Part shown: positions 42,253 through 51,228 of the stretch, one piece after another
How positions within the stretch are numbered: the stretch's first letter is position 1
Layout of the letters: each line of letters starts with the position of its first letter
From: Actinomadura mexicana
GTDB taxonomy: Bacteria; Actinomycetota; Actinomycetes; Streptosporangiales; Streptosporangiaceae
Direction of reading: 5' to 3'
Assembly: GCF_900188105.1 (NCBI RefSeq)
Contig: NZ_FZNP01000008.1
Coordinates: 186,001 to 250,000, forward strand
Length of the DNA: 64,000 bases
Notes under the pieces: model-generated
What the model saw: only the letters and a program-made list of their open reading frames with translations
Database searches by the model: none
What the model was told of the DNA's origin: nothing
Program-made: the position numbers and the translations under genes

Positions 42253-43380
42253 ATGGCTGAGACCGTTCAGTCGGTTGACAGGGCCGCACCGGCGCGGAGC
42301 CGGCGGGCGCGCGGCGCCAAGGCCCCCGGGCCGAAGACCGGTGCCGCGGCGCCGGAGGCGGCGCCCCCGGCGGCCGACGCCGGCACGCTCGTCGGCTACT
42401 ACCGGCAGATGCTGCTGATCAGGCGGTTCGAGGAGCGGGCCGCCCGCGCCTACACCGAGGCCAAGATCGGCGGCTACTGCCACCTGAACCTCGGCGAGGA
42501 GGCCACGGTCGTCGGGCTGATGGCCGCGCTGCGCCCCACCGACTACCTGTTCACCAACTACCGCGAGCACGGCTACGCCCTCGCCAAGGGCATCGGCGCG
42601 GAGCGCGTCATGGCCGAGCTGTACGGGCGCTCCACGGGCGTGTCCAAGGGCTGGGGCGGGTCGATGCACCTGTTCGACGCCGAGGCCCGGCTGCTCGGCG
42701 GGTACGGCATCGTCGGCGGGCAGGTGCCCCTCGCGGCCGGCGCGGCGCTCGCCGTCTCCTACAAGGGCGGCGACGAGGTCGTCATGTGCCAGATGGGCGA
42801 CGGGACGACCGCGATCGGAGCGTTCCACGAGTCGCTGAACATCGCCGCCCTCTGGAACCTCCCGGTCGTCTTCGTCGTGATCAACAACGGTCTCGGCATG
42901 GGCACCACCGTGGAGAACTCCGCGGCCGAGCCGGAGCTGTACCGGCGCGGCGCCGCGTACCGGACGGAGAGCCTGCGGGTGGACGGAACCGACGTGCTCG
43001 CGGTGCGCGACGCCGCGCGCACCGCCGTCGAGCGCGCCCGCGCCGAGAGCAGGCCGTACCTGCTGGAGACCGTCAGCCCCCGGCTGAAGGGCCACTCGGT
43101 CGTCGACCCCGCCCGCTACCGGTCCAAGGAGGAGAAGGAGGCCCTGAAGGCCGCCGACCCCCTCGCCCGGATGGCGCTGGACCTGGCGGACGCCGGGATC
43201 CTGTCCGCCGACGACCGCGACCGGCTGGACGCCGAGGTGACGGCGGAGATCGACGCCGCCGCCGCGTTCGCCGACGAGAGCCCCGTGCCCGAGGTGTCCA
43301 CGCTGTTCGACTACACCTACGCCACCCCGGTCCCGGGCGAGCTGCGACGGCTCCCCGCCGACCCCGTATTCGGTTCCTGA
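42253..43380 (+). CDS. pdhA: 2-oxoacid (pyruvate/acetoin) dehydrogenase E1 component, alpha subunit
   Basis: A 375-residue thiamine-diphosphate E1-alpha subunit. After an Ala/Pro-rich N-terminus of about 40 residues come YRQMLLIRRFEERAARAYTEAKIGGYCHLNLGEEA, GGSMHLFD and the ThDP motif GDGTTAIGAFHESLNIAALWNLPVVFVVINN. The ATG at 42253 has GAGGAAGG upstream. Operon with E1-beta and E2. Acetoin and branched-chain complexes look alike, so the substrate is open; E3 is not encoded here. Confidence 0.88.
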   Translation: MAETVQSVDRAAPARSRRARGAKAPGPKTGAAAPEAAPPAADAGTLVGYYRQMLLIRRFEERAARAYTEAKIGGYCHLNLGEEATVVGLMAALRPTDYLFTNYREHGYALAKGIGAERVMAELYGRSTGVSKGWGGSMHLFDAEARLLGGYGIVGGQVPLAAGAALAVSYKGGDEVVMCQMGDGTTAIGAFHESLNIAALWNLPVVFVVINNGLGMGTTVENSAAEPELYRRGAAYRTESLRVDGTDVLAVRDAARTAVERARAESRPYLLETVSPRLKGHSVVDPARYRSKEEKEALKAADPLARMALDLADAGILSADDRDRLDAEVTAEIDAAAAFADESPVPEVSTLFDYTYATPVPGELRRLPADPVFGS

Positions 43381-43389
43381 GAGGCACCC

Positions 43390-44439
43390 ATGGCAACCGT
43401 GACCTATCGCCAGGCCCTCCGGGACACGCTCCGCGCCGAGATGCTCCGCGACGAGAACGTCTTCCTGATGGGCGAGGAGATCGGGCTCTTCGAGGGCTCC
43501 TACAAGATCACTGAGGGGCTGCTGAAGGAGTTCGGGCCGCGCCGCGTCCGCGACACCCCGATCGCCGAGGAGGGCTTCGTCGGCGCCGCGATCGGCGCCG
43601 CGATGCTCGGCCTGCGCCCCGTCGTGGAGATCATGACGATCAACTTCTCGCTGCTGGCGCTGGACCAGATCGTCAACCACGCCGCGAAGATCTACGGCAT
43701 GTTCGGCGGGCAGGCCAGCGTGCCGATGGTGATCCGCACGCCGGGCGGCGGCGGGCAGCAGCTCGGCGCAACCCACTCGCAGAACGTCGAGCTGTTCTAC
43801 TCGTTCATCCCCGGCCTGAAGGTCCTCGCGCCGAGCACGCCCGCCGAGGCGTCGGCGATGCTGAAGGCCGCGATCCGCGACGACGACCCGGTGCTGTTCC
43901 TGGAGAACCTCGCCCTCTACAACAGCAAGGGCGAGCTGCCCGCCGCGGTCGAGGACGTCGAGCCCGCCGAGATCGGCCGCGCCGCCGTGACCCGTCCGGG
44001 CACCGACATCACGATCATCGGCTACTCCCGGATGGCCCGCGTCGCCTCGGAGGTCGCCGAGACCCTCGCCGCCGAGGGCGTCTCCGCCGAGGTCGTGGAC
44101 CTGCGCAGCCTGCGCCCGCTCGACCGGCAGACCGTCGTCGACTCCGTCCGCAGGACCGGCTGCGCCGTCGTGGCCGAGGACGACTGGCTGACCTACGGCA
44201 TCGGCGCCGAGATCGCCGCGACGATCCAGGAGGGCGCGTTCGACTGGCTGGACGCCCCCGTCCGGCGCGTCGCGATGGCCGAGGTGCCGCTCCCCTACGC
44301 CAAGTCCCTGGAGACGGCGGCGCTGCCGTCCGCCGAATCCCTGCTGACCGCCGTGCGCGCCACGCTCCGCGCGACCGGCCGCACCACGCCGGGGACGGAC
44401 GCCACGTCCCCGCGACCCGCTCTGGAGCCCGCGCGATGA
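43390..44439 (+). CDS. pdhB: 2-oxoacid dehydrogenase E1 component, beta subunit
   Basis: A 349-residue E1-beta subunit: VTYRQALRDTLRAEMLRDENVFLMGEEIG, FGPRRVRDTPIAEEGFVGAAIGAA, YGMFGGQASVPMVIRTPGG and LRSLRPLDRQTVVDSVRRTG. A C-terminal extension rich in Ala/Pro/Thr precedes the stop, which overlaps the E2 start (ATGA). Nine bases separate it from E1-alpha. Confidence 0.9.
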   Translation: MATVTYRQALRDTLRAEMLRDENVFLMGEEIGLFEGSYKITEGLLKEFGPRRVRDTPIAEEGFVGAAIGAAMLGLRPVVEIMTINFSLLALDQIVNHAAKIYGMFGGQASVPMVIRTPGGGGQQLGATHSQNVELFYSFIPGLKVLAPSTPAEASAMLKAAIRDDDPVLFLENLALYNSKGELPAAVEDVEPAEIGRAAVTRPGTDITIIGYSRMARVASEVAETLAAEGVSAEVVDLRSLRPLDRQTVVDSVRRTGCAVVAEDDWLTYGIGAEIAATIQEGAFDWLDAPVRRVAMAEVPLPYAKSLETAALPSAESLLTAVRATLRATGRTTPGTDATSPRPALEPAR

Positions 44440-45773
44440 CCGAGATCCTCATGCCCCGCCTCTCCGACACGATGGAGGAGGGCGTCATCAGCTCCTGGCA
44501 GAAGCAGCCGGGAGACGAGGTCGCGGTCGGCGACGTCATCGTCGACATCGAGACCGACAAGGCGGTCATGGAGTACGAGGCCTACGAGGCCGGCGTGCTG
44601 GAGAAGATCCTCGTCGCCGAGGGCGAGACCGCCGCGATCGGCGCCCCGATCGCGGTGATCGCCCCCGCCGGCGGCGCCCGTCCCGCGCCCGCCGCCGAGG
44701 CGCGGCCCGCGGCCGAGCCGGAGCAGGCGCCCGCCGCCGAGGCGGCGCCCGAGGCGGAGACAGCGCCCGAGGCGGAGACAGCGCCCGAGGCGGAGGCGGC
44801 GCCCGAGGCGGCGCCGGTCGCCACGGCCGCCCCGCCGCGGGCCGCGGGACGTCCGGCCGCCTCCCGCCCGCCGTCGTCGCCACTGGCGCGCCGGCTGGCC
44901 CGCGACCACGGCATCGACCTGGCCGAGCTCACCGGCTCCGGTCCGGGCGGACGCATCGTCCGCGCCGACATCGAGGCCGCCGTGCGCGCGGCCGGCCCGG
45001 CGACGCCCGCCCCGGCTCCCGCTACCGCTGCCCCCACCACGGGGGCCTCCGCACCGTCGGCGCCCGCCGTCCAGGCCCGGGCCGACGACCCGGACGTGGA
45101 GGCCGTCCCGCTGAACCGCTTCCGCAAGGTCGCGGCCAGGCGGCTGACCGAGAGCAAGCGCGAGGCACCGCACTTCTACCTCAACCGCGAGGTGGACGCC
45201 GGCGCCCTGCTGGCGTTCCGCGCGACGCTCAACGAGGCGCTCGCCCCGGCGAAGGTCAGCGTGAACGACCTGGTCGTGAAGGCGGTGGCGACGGCGCTGC
45301 GCGAGCACCCGGCGGTGAACGTCTCCTACACCGAGGAGAACCTGCTCTTCCACAAGCGGGTGCACGTCGGCGTGGCGGTGGCGGTCGAGGACGGCCTCGT
45401 CGTGCCGGTCGTCCGCGACGCCGACCGCATGAGCGTCTCGCAGATCGGGCGGGAGACCCGCGAGCTCGCCGCCAAGGCCCGCGACGGCAAGCTGTCCGCC
45501 CGGGAGATGAGCGGCGGCACGTTCAGCGTCAGCAACCTCGGCATGTTCGGCGTGGACTCGTTCTCCGCGGTGATCAACCCGCCGGAGGCCGCCATCCTCG
45601 CCGTGGGCGCCGTCCGCGACGAACCCGTCGTCCGCGACGGCCAGGTCGTCCCCGGCAAGCGCATGACGGTCACCCTCTCGGTCGACCACCGCGCCACCGA
45701 CGGCGCGACGGCCGCGAGGTTCCTGGCCCGGCTCGCCGAGCTGCTCCAGAACCCGCTGCTCATCGTCGCGTAG
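44436..45773 (+). CDS. pdhC: 2-oxoacid dehydrogenase E2 (dihydrolipoamide acyltransferase)
   Basis: A 445-residue E2 protein. One lipoyl domain (residues about 1-75) has the lipoyl-lysine in IETDKAVMEYEA. A long Ala/Pro/Glu linker includes a DNA-level repeat. A peripheral-subunit-binding domain follows (SPLARRLARDHGIDLAELTGSGPGGRIVRADIEAA), then a catalytic domain ending with DHRATDGATAARFL (His and Asp of the active site). ATGA overlap with E1-beta; followed by a strong hairpin. Confidence 0.92.
   Translation: MTEILMPRLSDTMEEGVISSWQKQPGDEVAVGDVIVDIETDKAVMEYEAYEAGVLEKILVAEGETAAIGAPIAVIAPAGGARPAPAAEARPAAEPEQAPAAEAAPEAETAPEAETAPEAEAAPEAAPVATAAPPRAAGRPAASRPPSSPLARRLARDHGIDLAELTGSGPGGRIVRADIEAAVRAAGPATPAPAPATAAPTTGASAPSAPAVQARADDPDVEAVPLNRFRKVAARRLTESKREAPHFYLNREVDAGALLAFRATLNEALAPAKVSVNDLVVKAVATALREHPAVNVSYTEENLLFHKRVHVGVAVAVEDGLVVPVVRDADRMSVSQIGRETRELAAKARDGKLSAREMSGGTFSVSNLGMFGVDSFSAVINPPEAAILAVGAVRDEPVVRDGQVVPGKRMTVTLSVDHRATDGATAARFLARLAELLQNPLLIVA
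44745..44810 (+). repeat. 18-base tandem repeat in the E2 linker
   Basis: Unit GCGCCCGAGGCGGAGACA occurs at 44745 and 44763, then as a variant at 44781 and a partial copy at 44799. It encodes the flexible linker motif APEAET. Length changes here would alter only the linker. Confidence 0.85.
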
Positions 45774-45785
45774 CCCCGCACGGAA

Positions 45786-45827
45786 CGCGGAAGGGCCCTC
45801 GCCGCCGGCGGCGAGGGCCCTTCCGCG
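45786..45827. terminator. Bidirectional terminator, 42-base perfect palindrome
   Basis: Each 21-base arm starts or ends with CGCGG and contains AAGGGCCCTCGCCGCC or its complement; the whole is self-complementary with no loop other than the central bases. It sits between the convergent E2 gene (stop 45773) and SDR gene (stop 45841) and should stop transcription from both sides. Confidence 0.88.
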
Positions 45828-45840
45828 TCCTGCCGGGGGC

Positions 45841-46626
45841 TCAGAGCATGACGCGGCCGCCGGTGACGTCGAGGGTGAGGCCCGTCAGCCAGGTGGACTG
45901 GGACGAGGCCAGGAAGAGCGCGGCGGCCGCCACGTCGCCCGGTTCGCCGAGGCGGGCGAGCGGGTGGGAGGCGGCCACGGCGGCCTGGGTCTCCGGCGGC
46001 ATGAACCGGGCCGTGCGCTCGGTGCGGATCGTGCCGGGGGCGACGCAGTTGACGCGGACGCCGTCCTGCCCGGCCTCGGCGGCGGCGTGGCGGGTGAGGG
46101 CCTGGACGCCCGCCTTGGCGGCCTCGTAGGCGACGGGGGCGCCCCACGGGTTGCCCAGTTCCCGTCCGCCGCCGCCCGGCAGGTTCGTCGGCAGGCGCCC
46201 GGCCGACGACGACATCGTGATGATCGAACCGGCCTTCCGCTCCTGCATGCCGGGCAGGAACGCCTTCAGGGTGAGGAAGGTCGCGGTGAGGTTGCCGTCG
46301 AGGACCGACCGCCACTCCTGCTCGGTCATGGCCGCGGTCGGGCCGGGACGCGCGATCCCGCCGCCCGCGAAGGCGCACAGGACGCCGGCCGGGCCGAGCT
46401 CGTCCTCGATCCGCAGCCGCGCGGACTCGACGGCGGCCAGGTCGGTGACGTCGGCCGCGACGCCGATCCCGCCGGTCTCCTCGGCCACCTGGCCGAGCGC
46501 CGCCTGGTCGCGTCCGATGACGGCGACCCTCGCGCCCTCGGCGGCGAACGCGCGCGCCGTGGCGGCGCCGATGCCGCGCGAGCCGCCGGTGATGACCGCG
46601 ACCATGCCGTTGAGCTCGGGATACAT
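45841..46626 (-). CDS. Short-chain dehydrogenase/reductase
   Basis: A 261-residue SDR: cofactor motif VITGGSRGIGAATA, VAADVTD (NAD(P) ribose region), catalytic Ser in SIITMSSSAGR and Tyr/Lys in PVAYEAAKAGVQALTRHAA, then VNCVAPGTIRTERT. It reduces or oxidises an unknown ketone or alcohol. The ATG has GGAGGC upstream. A TetR-type palindrome 37 bases before the start suggests control by an unlinked TetR repressor. Confidence 0.9.
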   Translation of the reverse strand: MYPELNGMVAVITGGSRGIGAATARAFAAEGARVAVIGRDQAALGQVAEETGGIGVAADVTDLAAVESARLRIEDELGPAGVLCAFAGGGIARPGPTAAMTEQEWRSVLDGNLTATFLTLKAFLPGMQERKAGSIITMSSSAGRLPTNLPGGGGRELGNPWGAPVAYEAAKAGVQALTRHAAAEAGQDGVRVNCVAPGTIRTERTARFMPPETQAAVAASHPLARLGEPGDVAAAALFLASSQSTWLTGLTLDVTGGRVML

Positions 46627-46662
46627 CGGTGCCTCCTAGTCGGGTGCCTGCCCTCCCGATTC

Positions 46663-46680
46663 TGAGTGAGCGCTCACTCA
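46663..46680 (-). promoter_or_regulatory. TetR-type operator
   Basis: TGAGTGAGCGCTCACTCA is a perfect 18-base palindrome typical of TetR-family operators. It lies 37 bases upstream of the SDR gene. No TetR gene is present in the window, so the repressor is encoded elsewhere. Some TetR boxes of this type are used by acyl-CoA-responsive repressors. Confidence 0.75.
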
Positions 46681-46875
46681 TTGTCAAGCGCGAGCGGCGG
46701 GGCGGTGGCCGTATCCGGCCAGCGGCCGAATCCGACCAATCAGATCCGGCGGGGGCCGCGAAGTATCCGCGGGCAAGGCGAAGAGACCGGTCGATCCGGC
46801 GTCGCGGCAACGTAGCCCAGCGCCACGGAAAGGCGCCGCCGCGGCGGGCACCCGGAGACCGGCGAGGGTTCCACG

Positions 46876-48438
46876 ATGCCGACACTCCATCCAGCCGGGG
46901 GAACGTCCAGGGCGCGGGTCGTCGCGATGGCCGCCGCCGGGGGCCTGCTGCTCGCGGGCGGGTTCGCCGGACTCGCGCCGCGGCAGGGCACCGCGTCCAG
47001 CCACCGCGAGGCGCCGCTCATCTCGGGGCAGCCGCAGTACGACAACACCGACGTGTACGCGTTCGTCAGTCCGGACAGGCCGGACACCACCACACTGATC
47101 GCCAACTTCATCCCGTTCCAGGACCCCGCGGGCGGGCCGAACTTCTACAAGTTCGCGCGGGACGCCAGGTACGACCTCAACGTCGACAACGACGGCGACT
47201 CGCTGCCCGACCTCACCTACCGGTTCCGCTTCCACGACCGGCTGAAGAACGCGAACACCTTCCTCTACAACACCGGGCCGGTGACGAGCCTGGACGACCC
47301 CGACCTCAACTTCACGCAGACCTACGACCTGACGCTGGTCCGGCGGGTCGACGGCCAGGTCAGGAGCGAGCGCGCGCTCGCCGAGAACGCGCCCGTCGCG
47401 CCGTCCAACGTGGGCAGGGCGTCCATGCCGGACTACGCGAAGCTGCGCGCCCAGGCGGTCAGGCCGCTCGGCGGCGGAACGACGTCGTTCGCCGGGCAGG
47501 CCGACGACCCGTTCTTCCTCGACCTGCGGGTGTTCGACCTGCTGTACGGCGCGAACCTGAAGGAGGTCGGGAACGACACGCTGAGCGGCTACAACGTCAA
47601 CACGGTCGCGCTGCAGATCCCGACGCGCCACCTCGTCACGGGGCACGACCCGGTGATCGGGGTGAACTCGACCGTGTCGCGGCTCTCCGCGTCCGGCGCG
47701 TACGCGCAGGTGTCGCGGCTCGGAAGCCCGCTGGTGAACGAGGTGGTCATTCCGCGCGGCAGGAAGGACACCTTCAACGCGTCCACCCCGTGGCAGGACG
47801 CGCAGTTCGCCGGGTTCGTCACCGACCCCGAGCTGCCGAAGCTCATCGAGAAGATCTACAAGATCCCGGCGCCGCCCGGGCCCCGCAAGGACCTCGTCCA
47901 GGCGTTCCTCACCGGGGTGCCGGGGCTGAACCAGCCGGCCCGCGTGCGGCCGGCGGAGCTGCTGCGGCTGAACACCTCTATCCGGCCGGCCGCGAACCCG
48001 GACCGGCTGGGCGTGCTCGGCGGCGACAAGGCGGGCTTCCCGAACGGGCGGCGGCTCACCGACGACGTCGTCGACATCGAGCTGCAGGCCGTCGAGGGCG
48101 AGCTGCTCGGCAAGAAGAACGACCTCGGCGACGCGGTCAACGCCAACGACGCCGGGTTCGGCAAGGGCTTCCCGTACGTGGCGCAGCCCCACTCGGGGTC
48201 GGACGTGCGCGGGGCGACGAAGCCGGGGACGAAGGCCGCGGGCGCGGCGGGCAAGGGCGACGGAGGGCCCGTGAACTTCCTCAACGCGGGCGCCACCGAG
48301 AGCACATCGGACGGCGAGGGCGGGAGGAGCCTGCTGGCGCCGGTCGCGGCGGTGGCGGGAGCGGGAGCGTTCGTGCTGACCGGCGGGCTGCTGTGGCTGC
48401 GGCGCCGGCGTCCCGCGACGGGACGGCACGAGAACTGA
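46876..48438 (+). CDS. DUF4331 secreted, membrane-anchored protein
   Basis: A 520-residue exported protein. A signal peptide (residues about 15-40) is followed by SSHREAPLISGQPQYDNTDVYAFVSPD, the DUF4331 signature, then NVDNDGDSLPDLTYRFRF and repeated beta-rich segments. A C-terminal transmembrane helix (LLAPVAAVAGAGAFVLTGGLLWL) with RRRR after it anchors the protein. Function unknown. First gene of a five-gene set with TPR, NicO transporter, ECF sigma and anti-sigma genes. Confidence 0.88.
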   Translation: MPTLHPAGGTSRARVVAMAAAGGLLLAGGFAGLAPRQGTASSHREAPLISGQPQYDNTDVYAFVSPDRPDTTTLIANFIPFQDPAGGPNFYKFARDARYDLNVDNDGDSLPDLTYRFRFHDRLKNANTFLYNTGPVTSLDDPDLNFTQTYDLTLVRRVDGQVRSERALAENAPVAPSNVGRASMPDYAKLRAQAVRPLGGGTTSFAGQADDPFFLDLRVFDLLYGANLKEVGNDTLSGYNVNTVALQIPTRHLVTGHDPVIGVNSTVSRLSASGAYAQVSRLGSPLVNEVVIPRGRKDTFNASTPWQDAQFAGFVTDPELPKLIEKIYKIPAPPGPRKDLVQAFLTGVPGLNQPARVRPAELLRLNTSIRPAANPDRLGVLGGDKAGFPNGRRLTDDVVDIELQAVEGELLGKKNDLGDAVNANDAGFGKGFPYVAQPHSGSDVRGATKPGTKAAGAAGKGDGGPVNFLNAGATESTSDGEGGRSLLAPVAAVAGAGAFVLTGGLLWLRRRRPATGRHEN

Positions 48439-49748
48439 TGCGTCCCCTCCTCACCGGGGCCTCGGCGGCGGGGCTCGTCGCGGCGCTCACCCTCGGATCG
48501 GCGGTCGCGTTCGGCCGCCCGTCCGGGGAGCGCGCCGCGGCGGCCCCGGCCGGGGCCCCCGCCGAGGGCGTCGCCGGCCTGCAGAAGCGGCTGCGCGAGC
48601 AGCCCCGCGACGCCGCCGGCTGGGCGTCCCTCGGAATCGCGTACGTGGAGCAGGCCCGGGTGACCGCGGACCCGGCGTACTACCCGAAGGCGGACGAGGT
48701 GCTCCACCGGTCCCTCCGGGAGGCGCCCGGGAACGACGGCGCGCTGGCCGGGCTCGGCGCGCTCGCGGCGGCGCGCCACGACTTCCACGGGGCGCTGCGG
48801 TACGCGGACGGGGCGCTCAGGGCGAACCCCTACGGGCAGCGCGCCGCCGCCGTCCGGGTGGACGCGCTGGTGGAGCTCGGCCGCTACGACGGCGCCCTGG
48901 CCGCCGCCCGCCGGGCGGACGCCGTCCGCCCGGGGATCCCGGTCTTCACCCGGCTCGCGTACGTGCGGGAGCTGCGCGGGGAGGTCGCGGAGGCGCGCCG
49001 GGTGCTGGGGCTCGCGCGGGCCTCCGCCACCGACCGCGGCGACCTGGCCTACGTCGCGGTGCAGCTCGGCGAGCTGGCCTGGAACGACGGCGACCTCGGC
49101 CGGGCGCGGCGCGAGTACGCCGAGGCGCTGCGCCTCTCCCCCGGGCACCTGCCCGCCATGGACGGCGAGGCCCGCGTCCGGGCCGCGCGGGGCGACACCG
49201 CCGGGGCGCTCGCCGAGCGGGCCGAGATCGTCCGGCGGCTCCCGCTGCCGCAGTACCTCACCGAGTACGGGGAGCTGCTGGAGTCCGCCGGACGCCGGGA
49301 CGAGGCGGAACGGCAGTACGCGGTCGCGGCGGCGTGGGCGCGGATCGCCAGGGCCAACGGCGTCGACGCCGACCTGGAGACCGCGCTGTCCGAGAGCGAC
49401 CACGGCGACGCCGGGGACGCGCTGCGGGCGGCGCGGGCCGAGTACCGGCGGCGCTGCCCGGGCGCGGGCGTGCGGCGGTGCGGCGTGCACGCGGCCGACG
49501 CGCTGGCCTGGGCGCTGCACGTCAACGGGCGGGACGGCGAGGCCCTCCGCTACGCCCGGCAGGCGACGGCCACCGGATACCGCCGCGCGTCCTTCCGGTT
49601 CCATCTCGGCGTCATCGAGAAGGCCCTCGGCGAGCGTGCGGCCGCGCGGCGCGACCTGGCCGGGTCGCTGCACCGCAACCCGGACTTCTCACCTCTGTGG
49701 GCGCCGCGCGCCAAGGCGGCCCTGGACGACCTGGAAGGTGCGTCGTGA
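48438..49748 (+). CDS. Exported TPR-repeat protein
   Basis: A 436-residue protein with an N-terminal hydrophobic segment (signal/anchor, about residues 5-27) and many tetratricopeptide-like helical repeats: DAAGWASLGIAYVEQ, ALAGLGALAAARHDFHGALRYADGALRANP, LGELAWNDGDLGRARREYAEALRLSP, HLGVIEKALGERAAARRDLAGSLHRNP. TGATG overlap with the DUF4331 gene. Probably a scaffold or partner of the DUF4331 protein. Confidence 0.85.
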   Translation: MRPLLTGASAAGLVAALTLGSAVAFGRPSGERAAAAPAGAPAEGVAGLQKRLREQPRDAAGWASLGIAYVEQARVTADPAYYPKADEVLHRSLREAPGNDGALAGLGALAAARHDFHGALRYADGALRANPYGQRAAAVRVDALVELGRYDGALAAARRADAVRPGIPVFTRLAYVRELRGEVAEARRVLGLARASATDRGDLAYVAVQLGELAWNDGDLGRARREYAEALRLSPGHLPAMDGEARVRAARGDTAGALAERAEIVRRLPLPQYLTEYGELLESAGRRDEAERQYAVAAAWARIARANGVDADLETALSESDHGDAGDALRAARAEYRRRCPGAGVRRCGVHAADALAWALHVNGRDGEALRYARQATATGYRRASFRFHLGVIEKALGERAAARRDLAGSLHRNPDFSPLWAPRAKAALDDLEGAS

Positions 49749-51163
49749 TCGTTCTCGCGCTCGCCGCCGGGATGCTCGCCGCGCATCCCCTGGGCAACTT
49801 CACCGTCAACCACTACGACGGGCTGGTCGCGGCGCCGCACGAGCTGCGGATCGACCACGTCGAGGACCTCGCCGAGATCCCCGCCGCGCAGGCGATGCCG
49901 GGGCTCGACGCCGACCGCGACGGGCGCCCGTCCAGCGGCGAGCTCGCGACCTGGGCGGACGGGGCCTGTACGCGGGCGGCCTCGTCCCTGCGCATCACCG
50001 TGGACGGGCGCCCCGTCACCGCGACGGTCGCGTCCGCCGCCGCGTCGGCTCCGCACGGCCAGGCGGGGCTGCCGACGCTGCGGCTCGAATGCCGGATCAC
50101 CGCGCCCGCCGGACCGGGGACGGTGTCCTTCCGGGCCGCGGACGCCGGCGGCCGGATCGGCTGGCGGGAGATCACCGCGCGGGGCGACCGGATGACGCTC
50201 GCCGCGTCCGGCGTGCCCGCGTCGTCGCGCAGCCGCCGCCTCACCGCCTACCCGGCGGACCTGCTCGCCTCCCCGCTCGACCAGCGGTCGGCGGCCCTTC
50301 ACGTGCGGGCGGGCGGGCCGGCGCTCGCGGCCCCCGCGTCCGGCGGCGGGCCCGGAGCGCTGCTGCCGCGCGGCGCCGACGGGCTGACGCAGCGGTTCAC
50401 GTCCCTGGTCGCGCGGCACGACCTCACTCCCGGTTTCGCGGTCCTGGCGTTCCTGGTCGCGCTGCTGCTCGGCGCCCTGCACGCGCTCGCGCCCGGCCAC
50501 GGCAAGACGATCATGGCGGCGCACGCGATCGGGGACGGGCGGCGCCGGACGCGGGACGTGCTCGCGCTCGGCCTGACGGTCACGCTCACCCACACGGCCG
50601 GCGTCCTGGCCCTCGGCCTGCTCGTGACGACCGGGGCCCTGCTGGCGCCCGAGACGCTGTTCCCCTGGCTCGGCGCGGCGGGCGGCGTCCTCGTGACGGC
50701 GGCGGGGGCGCTGCTGCTGCGGCGCGCCCTGCGCAGCCGGCACCACACCCACGGGCACGGGCACGGGCACGGCCACGGCCACGGGCACGGGGACGGGCAC
50801 GGGGACGGGCACGGGGACGGGCATGCGCGTTCGCGGCGGGGCGGGGTCGTGCTGATGGGGCTGGCGGGCGGCATGGTGCCGAGCCCGTCGGCCGTCGTGG
50901 TGCTGGTGGGCGGCGCGGCGATCGGCCGGGCCTGGTTCGGGGTCGTGCTCGTCCTGGCCTACGGGCTCGGCCTCGCCGCCGCGCTCCTGGCGGTCGGCCT
51001 CCTCGTCGCCGGCTCCGCGCGGGCCCTGGCGCGGCGCATTCCGGCCATGCGGCCCCGACTTCCCGGCGGAATGATGCCAATTGCCGGGATGATGCCGGTA
51101 GGGACGTCCGCGACGGTGGTCGTCCTCGGGCTGGGACTCACGTTACGGAGCCTGGTCCTATGA
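49745..51163 (+). CDS. NicO/RcnA-type nickel-cobalt transporter with N-terminal exported domain
   Basis: A 472-residue protein: signal (VIVLALAAGMLAAHPLGNFTVNHYDGL), a soluble region of about 200 residues, then a NicO domain with ALHALAPGHGKTIMAAHAIG (metal-binding HxxAPGHGK), a His-rich loop of alternating Gly-His, and GLAGGMVPSPSAVVVLVGG. Probably moves Ni or Co across the membrane, perhaps as an efflux system. GTG start overlapping the TPR gene stop. The fusion with the HPLGNFTVNHYDGL domain is common in actinomycetes. Confidence 0.85.
   Translation: MIVLALAAGMLAAHPLGNFTVNHYDGLVAAPHELRIDHVEDLAEIPAAQAMPGLDADRDGRPSSGELATWADGACTRAASSLRITVDGRPVTATVASAAASAPHGQAGLPTLRLECRITAPAGPGTVSFRAADAGGRIGWREITARGDRMTLAASGVPASSRSRRLTAYPADLLASPLDQRSAALHVRAGGPALAAPASGGGPGALLPRGADGLTQRFTSLVARHDLTPGFAVLAFLVALLLGALHALAPGHGKTIMAAHAIGDGRRRTRDVLALGLTVTLTHTAGVLALGLLVTTGALLAPETLFPWLGAAGGVLVTAAGALLLRRALRSRHHTHGHGHGHGHGHGHGDGHGDGHGDGHARSRRGGVVLMGLAGGMVPSPSAVVVLVGGAAIGRAWFGVVLVLAYGLGLAAALLAVGLLVAGSARALARRIPAMRPRLPGGMMPIAGMMPVGTSATVVVLGLGLTLRSLVL
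50750..50824 (+). repeat. Gly-His / Gly-Asp coding tandem repeat
   Basis: CACGGG or CACGGC units repeat and turn into GGGGACGGGCAC 12-base units. They encode the cytosolic His-rich loop of the metal transporter. The tandem repeat may vary in length between strains. Confidence 0.9.
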
Positions 51164-51228
51164 TTTCCGATCCTGGGCGGCCCCGGATGCGTAGTGCCGG
51201 ACGGACGGCCCACGGAGGGGAGCGCGGC

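Noticed and set aside
46629..49748. A very long open frame across the DUF4331 gene
   Set aside because: Only the part from 48438 (TPR protein) has domain features; the rest is a high-GC shadow of the DUF4331 frame.
50750..50824. Short direct repeats suggestive of a CRISPR or satellite
   Set aside because: The units are in frame and encode the Gly-His loop; there are no unique spacers.
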